A DNA stretch of 64,000 nucleotides from the NCBI RefSeq assembly GCF_051401765.1, contig NC_135064.1, positions 21,674,001-21,738,000 of the forward strand, in the 5' to 3' direction. The notes under the pieces are model-generated. The model was not told where the DNA came from. It saw only the letters and a list, made by a program, of their open reading frames with translations, and ran no database searches. How positions within the stretch are numbered: the first letter of the stretch is position 1; each line of letters begins with the position of its first letter. Of this stretch, positions 49,001 through 60,379 are shown piece by piece. The DNA comes from Calliopsis andreniformis. Its lineage: Eukaryota; Arthropoda; Insecta; Hymenoptera; Andrenidae. The position numbers and the translations under genes are program-made.

Positions 49001-51474
49001 TACGTGAAAGTTAAAGTTTTTATTATAGAAAGGGGAAGTAGAAATTCTACTTCTACGTAACACTATAATTCTACTAAACTTCTAAAAAATTAGTCTCAAG
49101 TGTTAGAAAAAGAAATTGACCTCAAGTTAGAACCACAGAGAGGTCTTTGCCTGCCCAATCCTTCGAACGTTTCTATTTCTCATAAATTATAGCTCATCGA
49201 AACCTTCCTGAGGCGACAGTTCTTGAGAGTAAGCGTGAAAGTAAGACAGCAAGAATGTAATTTATAGTTCCCATATTAGATTCTTATACGCTTTCGCAGC
49301 ATAATGCCGTTAGTTCGACCATGTTCACTCGCGCTACACCCGGAAATTGAATTTTTCGCCTACGCTGGCAATCATATCGCAGATGTTTTTGGTGCTACCA
49401 ATTCTCTCCTGTTTTGATATCGATATTATTATATTTGAACATTTAACCTGTACCATACGATTCATAAAAAACTAAAAATAGTACAGTCGCTTCAAATTTC
49501 ACAATCTTCTAAATACAAAACATGGAATTACAATGCTATAAATGATTAATACATATTGTATGCACACTATTTTCACACAAATAGAAAATTGCATCGAAAC
49601 AAAAATGAGATTTATCGCCGTGGGCAAATAAATTGAAACTCTATGCAAGAGCGATAGGAACCCCAAATGTGAACTCCTCTATTCAACGTTACACAATGCG
49701 CGTATCATTTCCATTAACTGTGGCGTTTCAGTACAGAGAGAGCCTATTTTCAAGCTGAATCTACCTTAACTGTCCATTTACGTACAAGATGGTATGAAAT
49801 ACTATCACAATCATACTACTCTGTTACTTTCATTATTAATTGATTCATCGAGTAAACCAACGCAGAGTAGACTCTAAATAAAAGAAATGAAATTGATAAA
49901 AATACGTCATCCCTAGCCGTGTCTGGTAAATAAATTTATCCTCCCATCACGGTGCATAAACCAAACAGAAGCATCATGCAGGAATAATTGCAGGAAATTC
50001 GCAAACGGTTGTAACGTAGCTAATATACCTGGCGTTGTTCGCGAACTGGTAATTGACCAAAGTTTTCGACGCGAAACTTTCGTCAGCGGGGCGATTCAAC
50101 GGGCAAAATATTTCGGGGGCCCGCTGCAGTGGTGGGAGGGAGTGCATTCCCACGCACATCGCTCGCCGAGCCCGCAAAGGGAAGCATTTCCGTTTTTAAT
50201 TGGACCCGGTAATTGCGAGAGCTTAATGCACGATTCTCGGATATCCGAAAGCGTGAAGATTTACGCAGCTAATTGGCGGCCTTCGTATCCAGCTCCTGGT
50301 GACGGGGTGCACCGGAAACAGAGGAACACGCTATGTTCATCGGTGCTAACGAGCCGCTCGGCTCAGATCGTTGTTAAAACGATTGTTTTGCTCGTGACGA
50401 CAGGCAAACGCGCGGAACAACCTGACGTTCCGTGGATAATCAAAGTTCGCTGTTACGCCCGCTAATGGAAGCCTTTTGTGAAGGAAGCCCGAGAGAGGAG
50501 CAACCCTCGCGGGGGCGTTGTGTTTTTATTCAATTACTACGATGTACGCTATTGTTTTCGCAGCAAGAAGATGATACGCGTTATTCTGATCTTGCGCGAA
50601 AGGAACGCGAGTTCTGGTCTGGAGTACGGGAGTAGTAGAATCAATGGAGGGAGAAAAGTGTCCCTCAGGTACCAGGGCTGGATTTTGATAGGGTGGCGGA
50701 TGGTGTGGGAATGGAATATGAGACACTTCTGATATTAATTTGAATGGAGGTACATGTATGTATTATTAGGCATGTGTGTATGTTTCACACGTTGCGGACA
50801 GATAACGCAAACTTGTGTCGGAACGATGTAATCGTGGAAGTCAGGCGACGCAACTTTGCGTTTTTAACACGTGTTTCGTTTCCACGCACTATACACTTCT
50901 CTCAGGCGTCAAATATATCAGTGCAGAAGGTAGGTTAAAAAGCTATGTGATAAATAATATGTCTGGTCCAAAATGTGTTACGTGACGCGTATCTTCTTAA
51001 TTCAGTCAAGAATAGATATTTTTCTGCCAGTTAAAGTACATGTTTAGAATGATGGATTTAAAGGGAACCAGCAGTTGCTAATTCTATACATTTTTATTGG
51101 CAGACTTGGTAAACGATAAGATAAAAGTAGAGAAGATGGGGGAATTCCAAGCTAAAGTAGAATGAACGTTCTGACTTATTCGACAGCGGATAAGTGGTAT
51201 AACCCCTGTCCCCTAGCAGACTCGGAAGTTCGTGTTATTATAGTGTCATATAAAAATTTTAGAAATTATTCAGCGATACCACTGTCATAATTATGTACAT
51301 AAATTAGACTTTTTTGAATCATATACGTGCGTCTTCAAAAAAATGTGTCACGAATAATTAACCATTCGACGACAGTGCCCATTTTTATAATGATCAAGGA
51401 GAATGAGACAAGCGATTGAATATGCATGTATGATGTATGATGCAGTACTCGACACAAAAAGGAACTTAATCAAA
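46002..51474. other. Noncoding stretch; no gene recognised
   Basis: Predominantly AT-rich. A CpG-rich patch lies at about 50040-50500. A donor-like CTAG|GTGAGC occurs near 48645 (minus), but the preceding frame is unconvincing. TATCGATA at 49428. Confidence 0.5.
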
Positions 51475-52183
51475 CCCCTTCAACTTTTGAAGTTCCCATC
51501 GAAGAATCTTTGACTAAATTTTTCTGTATCGCCGTATGAATATGCAAGAGTAAGCATGAAATTTGCAAGAAATCGAGACACATTGCCACGCTGCCATGGC
51601 CCTCAACCTATTTCATATCGACTGCTAACTGTTCCTGATATCGAGGGAAATACCTAGCCCGATAATTAAACCATCGCTCGATCGGTATATGGAAACGCAA
51701 TTTCCATGGCTACTCGAAATACAAGCATGCAACTTACGGACACACACAAAAGGACGCGGCCTAACACGGATCTTTGAACAGCAAATCAACCGTAACGCAT
51801 TATTGCCCTTCCTACTGACTAAACTCTGTTAGTACGTTTTGTCTCTTTGCTTCAACGTTTCTAGGCGACACTAACAAGTCTACTAGAGTAATTCTCTCGT
51901 TTGAGGACTCGAAGATATAGTCATCACAAACACGTCGTAGCAAGAACACCGTGTAGGTACATACGATCTGTTGATTTTCAGTTTACCCTCTCTACAACCT
52001 ACAATTTTTTCCACAGTCTCATCACCTTCGTTGTCGATCTGAAACGAGAGACTATCCCAAACTGCCAGCCATAGAGCTCCCGTTAAATGGATATAGATAC
52101 ACTACGCGATAGTGCGTGATCGGCAGCCAACGTATTGGAAGTATAAAGTCTATGAATCAGACACGTCAAAAAAGGTGAAGGGG
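51475..52183. mobile_element. Possible decayed element bounded by CCCCTTCA(A/C)CTTTT inverted ends
   Basis: CCCCTTCAACTTTT at 51475-51488 and its near-perfect reverse AAAAGGTGAAGGGG at 52170-52183 match at 13 of 14. TTAA follows the right end directly (52184-52187); on the left TTAA is 5 bp further out. No open frame between them. Suggestive of a piggyBac-like relic but not proven. Confidence 0.28.
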
Positions 52184-52217
52184 TTAAAAAACATACAAGA
52201 ACCCTATGGGTCTCTTA

Positions 52218-52392
52218 TGGTGCGTTAAATCAAGCAAACGAATGCTCGTTCTTCTCCCACCTTCAGCAAAATTCAATTATTATAAATGAATGAAATCAAC
52301 AACTGAACGAAAGACTGCTCGTGTCACTTGAGTTTTACTGAAGTGGGAGAAGACCGAGCATTCGCTCGCTTACAATTAGTTTGAATGCACCA
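52218..52392. mobile_element. MITE, 175 bp, long imperfect inverted repeats, TTA target duplication
   Basis: The left arm starts TGGTGCGTTAAATCAAGC and continues to GAATGCTCGTTCTTCTCCCA. The right arm read in reverse starts TGGTGCATTCAAACTAATTG and continues to GAATGCTCGGTCTTCTCCCA. The arms are about 55-60 bp and mostly complementary. TTA flanks both ends (52215-52217 and 52393-52395). There is no coding capacity. The 3-bp TTA duplication fits the TWA preference of PIF/Harbinger-type elements; the superfamily call is inference. Confidence 0.82.
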
Positions 52393-52395
52393 TTA

Positions 52396-55300
52396 GATCA
52401 TAATAGAGTCCCACTGTGATGTTTCCGCGGCGACACTGTCTTTGAGTTCTCAAGCGAGGATCATCCTGTATAAAATATGAAAATACCCTCCCAGGGGTGC
52501 ATTATAAAATAGTGTGCCCAGCTTGACACGAAAATAAACGCTTATTAGTTACAATAAATACTCCTATCAAATATCGAACGACAACGAGTAACCGAAATGT
52601 ATTCGAACGCGACACCCGCTCTATTCCATTCTGATTTCGCGATATCGAGGAATATATCGAAGCTAGTAATTAAACCATTGGCCGATCGCCGCACGGAAAC
52701 GCAATTTCCATGGCCGACGCGACGCGCGTCTACCTGTGTGCATGCATATGTGTGTACTCCTCTTCCCATCGCGGATCGATGCGCACGTGGAGAACGAAGA
52801 AGAGCGAAGAGAAGGAAACGGAATAAAGCATGTTGAAGAGATCCCGGAATTGTGCGGTTATCGTTATAGTTTCAGCAGCCGTCGCTGCAGGAAATGGAAC
52901 GACCATAACCCCCGAGATATAACGCCTCACTGCAGACTTTCCCTTTCGTGCCAGTAATGCTGCGGTTAATTCCTCCCAAACTGTCATTTATGTAACTATT
53001 CGGTTCTAGAGAGCTGCTCCCTCACAATTATGAATATTGTCATAATTATTGACATTTGTGGAGAGGAAATCAAAAATTTTATTTCCTTTATGTTCCTTAA
53101 GTCTCGCGTAAGGCTTAAGGCTGCCTCATGTGAAAAGTAACACGTTCATGTTATAAATTAATTACAAGTTTGAGACTCATAATCAGAGTAATGTAACTAT
53201 TTAGACAAGTATCGCAGGCTGTTGCCACAATGGTCAAAAGAAAACAGGGGGTCAATATCGATTGTCCGAATATACTCCACACTACAGCGAAATAGCACAA
53301 TTATCGTTATAGTTCCAGTAGTCGAGGGGAACGTAGCAGAGGGTGATCATAACGATACATGGTCGAACTATTAACGGATCCTCGGTCAAAGGGCGGCTTA
53401 ACCTACCGACAGAGAGGCACAGCGTGTCGGCCGAACCGTGAAACACGCTGGAAATTGTGGCAACAGTAACAACACGGTATCAGCAACGACAGCTACATCA
53501 TGGCTGAGTCGCAGACAACAGCCAGGGGACGGCTCTCCCCCTTGGTGTATTCCTAACCCAGAGAATTGCATACAGGTAACCTCGAACGCTACCATCCCAT
53601 CTTACCGAGCAATCTAGTGGTCACGATCAATTTTCCCGTACAGAGAGAAACGGCTTCTTCCAATTGCTTCTGGAACAAGGACCATGGAAGTGGTCGGTTG
53701 GTCGTTTCCATTGAAAAGCGGTTTTTGGGCTCTGTTCTACTGATTTTAAAAACTAACTTTTGAAAACTGAGTCGAGCAGGTATGACGAATTTTCTCAGTG
53801 AAATCTTGGATAAGTATGAAAGTTCGCGAGATGATAAATTAATAAAGGGGTAGTTTTTTATGGTAAATGTTTACGATTTGTAAGCTGGTAAAAAATATTT
53901 GCAGAAATATTAATCCACGATTTGTAAGCTAAAAAAATATTTCCAGGAATATTAATTTTTTATAGTGTATACTTCTTGCATGAAACTGTAAGTGTCTGTG
54001 CCTATAAAAATAATCTTAAATGGACCTTGAGGAAAGAAATATAGAAGTTACTTATTTAGTAAATTATTTGCTATATTAATTTCTTCTAAAATCAATATCA
54101 CAGAAAAGGGATTTTACATCATTCTCTGTAATATTACATAAGCAAAAAAAGATAACGTAATTAGTAACATTCAAAATTAACCAGTAAGCTTCAGCCGAGT
54201 TCCTTTCCTGCGACTAATATTTTCATTAGACATTTCGGACACTCTTGTACACGGCAGCTTTCCAACTAATAGACGCGAATTACTGCGCAAAGCAGGCAGA
54301 AATGCAGACAGCATTTTTGGTCGCTGGGAATTCATGAAATATAACTGATTTTCAAGTGACATGGATAAGGGTAACTCTACAGGAATGGACATTCGGGACG
54401 AAATTCCCTCGGAAGCTCAATTTCTGCTTGCCCATTTGCGTCTTTTTCCTCCGCGGAGTCGTGTTCGAGGCGCGTTAAAAGTTTCAGCCCGCCTCGGGAT
54501 GCCCCAGCATCGACGTTCAACTTTCCTAAGGGTTGTTTCGCCCTTCCAGCGATCCCCCCTCCGCCCCATTGCCTTTCCTTCATTCTGTCCTCGGCTGATC
54601 TCTCGGAAATCGCACATCGGGGACGTATTCCCGCGAAAAATTTGTTAATATTGCAAACTCGCAGCGCTCGTGAAGTCGGTGACACAAAAAGTCACTCGGC
54701 GTCCTCCTAGACGGAACTTCATAAACGACAGGCGTGGCGAGGGGTCAAGGGACGGCGGTTGTTGGTATAAAAATTAAAAACTTGCCGAGGTGTACAGCGG
54801 GGAGCGAAAGAAACGTTCCTCCGCGTGTTTCTCTCTTTCGTTGACGATAAAAGCCGAGAACTTTATGCCCAGCCGTATAAAGTTCCTCCTGTCTACGCGT
54901 CCCCCAGAACTTTAAATTGAATTAACCTAATAAAGTGTCGGCTTAACCAGAGGGTATCCGATGGCGCCGCGTACCGTTGCCTAAACGTACGCTGACGCTA
55001 CTGTTTGTAGATTTAATAGATTTTTGCGATACCGAGCTGGCGTGTGTTTGTCAGCGCGCGACTCTCGCTTCAACTTTTTAAGCATGACGAATCGAGCAAA
55101 CAGGTTTTAAAGATGCACGACTCGTCTGCTATTTGGATACAAGAGAAAACACGATAATTCAGCAGAAAGTTTGGCTTAATCGAGTTCTGGATCGATATCA
55201 CTCTGGGCTCTGTTATTTGAATGGAGATGGAAAAAATGAAAGATGGGATTTTGCTGGTGAGAAGGGGTGAATTAAAGAAAGTTGAATGAAAATGTGTCAG

Positions 55301-56569
55301 AAAAAAACAGTTATTTTAGTGATTTTGTAGAATAGTAGTAGTACTCGGTGCTAAACGTTTGAGTTTATTTCTACATATTTATTAAAACATTTTCCATCAC
55401 AGACATTGCAATATTGATGAGACAGAGATTAGTAGAGAGACAGCAAATGATTTAAAATTGAAATTCTGTTGTACGCATGGAAGCATGAACAAGCTGTTAG
55501 ATACTTATTATTGATACTAATCAGTCGAGATTATGAAATGCATCTAATGAGAGCAATACGGCAGCTATCGTTAATAACTATTAGTCTCAATTTTAGAGAC
55601 ATCATTCGACCGATACTAAAACCAATATTTCTCCAAATATCCTATTAAACAATACAACGAAGAAATCCAAGAATAACAGAAAGACTCAAATTTGTACCTA
55701 TACTTCCACTCTGTCTCAAATAAAATATTCATTAAATAATCCTTCACAGTTATTAATCTACACCAAACCTCAAAACCTCTCTTCTTCAAACTATCCACCC
55801 TTAATATCCTTCAACGATTCCAACAAAGGGTACCGAATGGGCCACGATTCCGCGTTACTATGGACACAGACATTACTTTTAATTTCGCCTCGATGTCTTC
55901 GCGGCTAATACACCAAGAGCTGCGTAACCAAACGAGAAATTAGACGGGCGGCGAAAATCCCGACGTGGCCGTTCCACCCAGCGAATTGAACCTTCGTCTA
56001 GGCGTATTCCACGTTTACGATACTGTTATGTTTCCGACCGATTAAGGCCAACTAGCAGACGGAAAACGGAAACGTTTTCACTTAGCTCGGCAGCCTTAAG
56101 CCCTCTTCCCTCCATCTACTCGTTATGCCGTAAGCTGCCCGCGAAAAGGTGAAAATCCGATGAGGAAGGAATACCGCTTTTTACAGCGTAACGAGAACTT
56201 TTTCTTTCCGTCGGGGCTTCATTTTTCGTTTCGCGGGAGGAAACGTGTAAATCGCGGTTACGGATTAACGTTTCGAACGAACAGCGGTGGGCACTCGTGG
56301 TATCGCGTGTTATAAGCTTTTCGGATATTGCCCCGCATTACCTTTTTACGAGGAATATTTCACGGAGAAGCTAATACGTTTTATTTGAATCGTAAAAAGG
56401 CATTTTATTTCAGAGGTAAGTTTTGTACATGGCGGGCAAGGCTTTCTCGGGTAACAGACCTTGGAAGGAGGAATGAAAGATCCGGGCAGATTTATTGGTT
56501 ATCTCGGGTCTTGGGGTAATTATACTGTAAGGATATGTGTTGGAAGATAAATTCATTCAGTATTTAATG
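52396..56569. other. Noncoding stretch with two CpG-rich patches
   Basis: 54360-55060 and 55830-56330 are CpG-rich and open overlapping basic frames. Contains the 44-bp tandem duplication and an AG|GTAAGT site after a pyrimidine tract near 56402-56421 (plus). No supported gene. Confidence 0.5.
53873..53956 (+). repeat. 44-bp tandem duplication
   Basis: ACGATTTGTAAGCT, then a run of A, ATATTT, CAG and AATATTAAT occurs twice (from 53873 and from 53917) with a few changes. Noncoding. Confidence 0.75.
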
Positions 56570-56726
56570 TGAGGCATTGAGAGCAATAATGGAGTAGCCC
56601 CGCTACATGCTCGGAAAAATTGGAAAAATGGGCGAGATAAAATGCAGGGTTTTTTTATGGTAAATTAATGCTATTAACTCAATTTCGGAAAATGGAGCGT
56701 AGTCCACTTTTGCACTCGATGCCTCA
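56570..56726. mobile_element. Palindromic MITE family R2, best copy
   Basis: The left arm begins TGAGGCATTGAGAGCAATAA. The right arm in reverse begins TGAGGCATCGAGTGCAAAAG. The arms continue with TGGAGTAGC against TGGACTACG and (C)GGAAAA blocks. The centre holds GGTAAATTAATGCTATTAAC. No clear target duplication and no open frame. Related sequences lie at 8603 and 43924. Confidence 0.7.
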
Positions 56727-57009
56727 TATCTAAGCTAGATTTTATATCATAATGCACGTACTTATGAAGAATACTTTACATAAATATGAATTTTAAATGT
56801 GACTGTTCAGAATTCAGAATTCTTGCAATATTATGCAACAATATTTTCTATGTAAGTATCTATTATGTTTGTAACATTCCTTAACAACAAATTATTTGTT
56901 CAAGTATTTACCAACATCGACGTTGAATATTCATATTCTTGGTTGTCAAAGGATTACCGCAAACGACCCCGTTTCCATAACTGAATATTAGGTAACATGT
57001 ATTTCCCGA

Positions 57010-57640
57010 CACGACTGCATTAGTCACGACACGCACATTAATCAACGTTTAATTTGCCCAATTGCACCGATCCAATTTCAATTAAAGTTGCGATTGAATC
57101 GCCGTCAGGATTATTTTACCAATCGGTTCGATAAATTTACAGGGGCCGCGTCGTCGTTAAATATCAGCGGTACACGCGAACACGAGTCTCCTAATCAAAA
57201 CAGTGTTACACCAGGCGGTTTAATTATTCCGGTTAACTTGGTTTGTAAAAGTAATATTTCCGCGTAGCGTTTCGCTGACCACCGCGCCATTAATTCGCTG
57301 GGTGACACGGGTTACATTACGCTGGAAATTTCGCGAAGGGAAAGCTTAATTGCCGTTTTGAAGTGCCGCAAGCCTCGATAATCCGCTTGCAAATTGCAGA
57401 TTGCACCTGAGAGGAAGCTCACCACTGCTTGGAACGGCGCTGAAAGCAACACCAATTAGGGGTCCATCGTTATTTGACATTCGGCAAACACGAGAACCCT
57501 CCATTACGTTCGTCCATTAATGGAAAATATTTCTTTCCTTTTCGTCCCGGCAATTTTAATCGCTTCGAAACAACAATTCGCGGGTCAAGGATCACTAGAA
57601 CGCCGACGAAAATGTGCAATTAATCGGTTATTCTTCGTCT
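57010..57640. promoter_or_regulatory. Candidate conserved noncoding element
   Basis: No frame, low repetition, and dense ATTA/TAAT cores mixed with CpG-rich words (CATTAATCAACG, GGTTTAATTATTCCGG, GCCATTAATTCGCTGG, GTCCATTAATGG). Resembles enhancer DNA in hymenopteran genomes; inference only. Confidence 0.25.
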
Positions 57641-60118
57641 ATTAATAATTTCAGGAAAAATCATAAAGGTATTCTAAATTTACTTCAAATATTAATATTT
57701 CGATGAATACATAATCGATCTTCGTCAAGGTTTAACTATTTAGTTAGAAATCTGTTATTCGTGGATTCATATTATATTTTTAAACTTTTAAAAAGTTGTA
57801 AGGGTAAAAATATCGACGTTACATTTCTGAAATAACGAAATGCAATAATAATTTTCGAAGATTTAAAAAAGTCTTTAAAATTGAGTAGCTTTGTGAAATT
57901 GTAGGAGCAAAGAATGAATGGCTATCGGTCGAGTCACTTCATTAGGACAGAATTCATTTTATGTTAGCTAGGCTAGCGTAATATTCGACAGGGGATAACC
58001 CAATTTTCAGCTCATAATAATGAGAGGCGAGTTCATCTTCAGAGCGATGTCCCAGTGGACACCGTTAACGGACTACATACTCCATCAGCCGAGTAGACAA
58101 TTTTGGCAAATGTATGACACGTTTCAGTGTTCTAGCAACATAAATTTTGCGGAGCGGTTCGGCCTCTGTTTCATCGTAATTGGAAGTTAGCATTAAAACC
58201 GTCGGAAAAAGTATCCTCGATAATAAATGCAATTTCCACTGAAATGATTTACGCTGTCGGGTTACCAACGCCCAACATTTACATTTTTATCCGTTACATG
58301 ATATTGGATATTTCTACAAAAATAAACAGTAAGAGTATGTATGAAAAGTTAAACACCGAAAATAATCCTCCACGAAGAGACAATTTTAAATGCAGCATTT
58401 CAAATTATACTACGAACATATTAGTATTTTGATGCTATACTTCTATTTTCTTTATTCTGAATCTTTTCGAACACGAAATAGCTACGATACAGAGACTTAA
58501 ATTAGAGGAAATTCTTTTATCGCGTTCATTGATCGCGGAGCAATTTAAAGAAGCAAGGAATCACAAGTCACTCGACTAAATCTCTTCCCCTTCCCCTTCA
58601 CCTGTCTTATCCGGCGTTACCCTATCTCGAATAAGATTGATACTTAATTCATCGATTTCCGGCGCGGGATTTGCAACAGCCCGGAGCCAATCTACTCCCG
58701 AAGCAAGAGAAACGTCTGACCCGAATCACTGTTTTTCGTTTCGCAGTAAACTGCTGATCTTAGATGAACTGACTGCTACAACTTTTATCCATCGATTTCC
58801 ATCTCTTTCCCTAACCATTCTTTACAAAAGTCGAGGCTCATCAATTTTAATTACTTTCCCTCCAATTTTCATTGTTACTAATTGAAACACGCATTTCCTT
58901 TAAATCGTTACAGGTGTACAGAATGCTTTGGTCTCATTAAAATTCGATACAATTATTAACAAATATTCAAATGTTCGTCTGGACAGTTGCAGAAACATAT
59001 TTGCAAACTTTTATCGTTGAAACTTCGTTATATGAAATGGTAAGCAATGTAATTTTAATTAATTAATAATATTATTGGTCAAACCGTTGACATAAAAATA
59101 ACTGTTGACGTTTCTCCCTGCTTCAAATATAAATATAAGCTTATTCGCTTTACATGAGCAGACAGCATAACATACGTGGTCCACGCTACAGACGTGATTA
59201 AATAATCGAAAAATTCTCCCTGAAATTATTTCTCATATTGGAAACAGAATATTTAAACCCAGAATGATATTCAGTGGCTCGTTATATCATAATATAACTT
59301 CCTGCTTTGGATGTTTTAAATGCTGTCTTCACTTGCCCTGATATTTTATCTACATTTTTTTTCAACCACTTCTTGGTCCTCTCTGAGACACTATTTAATA
59401 CTGCGGCCAGAATTTCATAGAACTGTCTATGGTCAGTATAATGGTGTTAATAGAATAGACGATACGCGACGATTTTATATAATCTCTCTGTATATTCTTT
59501 ACCTCTTTTTATTGTCTCTTGTTTCAAAGGGTTATACCTCTTAAAAAACCTGTCGTCATCGAAAAATTAAAATCACAAGTGCACGACAACGACAGTGAAA
59601 GTACTCGAAACCTCTGACTAACCCTCGAATTCCTTTAAAAGACCTTCCCTCAACAGCGACGCGATAAAGCTGGCTCATTGAACAAAAATTCGGGTATAAT
59701 CCGAGTCGATAAATCCCATTAGCGGGCAGTCGAACGAGTAAACAGTTCACTTCATCTGGTTGTATCCCATTCGGGTCATAAAAATTCGTCTGAGCGGGAA
59801 AATTACATCCGCGCGGTTGCATAACGCGTGCATTTAAAGGCGGAAAATAAATGAGCGCGGCGGAAAATCTGGCGGATTTTAAATCGACGAAGCGAGGAGG
59901 AACTGGCGTTGGATCCACGCTGGCGGCTGCCTGCTCGCGTGAGCGTTCAACCCTGCTCGTTAACTCTCGCTAAACTGTACTTGACCGAATCACCGAGACG
60001 GCGATTCCAGCCCCGTGTTCCTCCCTTTCAGGTCCCCACGCCGCGTCCCTCCAGCTTTTCGCGAGCCTTTTTTCCTTCTGCGTCGAACGATCGACTCGAA
60101 GAGTTTCGTCGCGGCACG
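57641..60118. other. Noncoding stretch; no gene recognised
   Basis: AT-rich to about 59550, then CpG-rich up to the MITE at 60122. The 120-codon minus-strand frame 59556-59918 shows no motif. Confidence 0.5.
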
Positions 60119-60121
60119 TAA

Positions 60122-60376
60122 TGCTGGGTCCACACAGTTTCTGAGCAGCTCGCAAACAGTTTATGAACGAAAACAACAGCGAGTCCAGATCGAAGCTCGT
60201 GAACATCTTATAAACTGGTTTTCAACAGTTGTAGGCTGTGAGCTCAGGAACAGACCCTTTGATGAGGAGCTTGATATTTACTGTTCGCTGTTCGTCTAAA
60301 AACGTCTACACTACAGAGGAATACAGTTCGCGAGCTGTTCGCGTCGCTATTCACCAATAACAGTGTGGACAACGCA
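60122..60376. mobile_element. MITE, 255 bp, inverted repeats, TAA target duplication
   Basis: The left end reads TGCTGGGTCCACACAGTT, the right end in reverse TGCGTTGTCCACACTGTT. The arms continue with a shared CAGCTCGC(A/G)AAC(A/T)GT block offset by about 10 bp. TAA flanks both sides (60119-60121 and 60377-60379). No coding capacity. The duplication length matches the 52218 element, but the end sequences differ, so it is a different family. Confidence 0.75.
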
Positions 60377-60379
60377 TAA

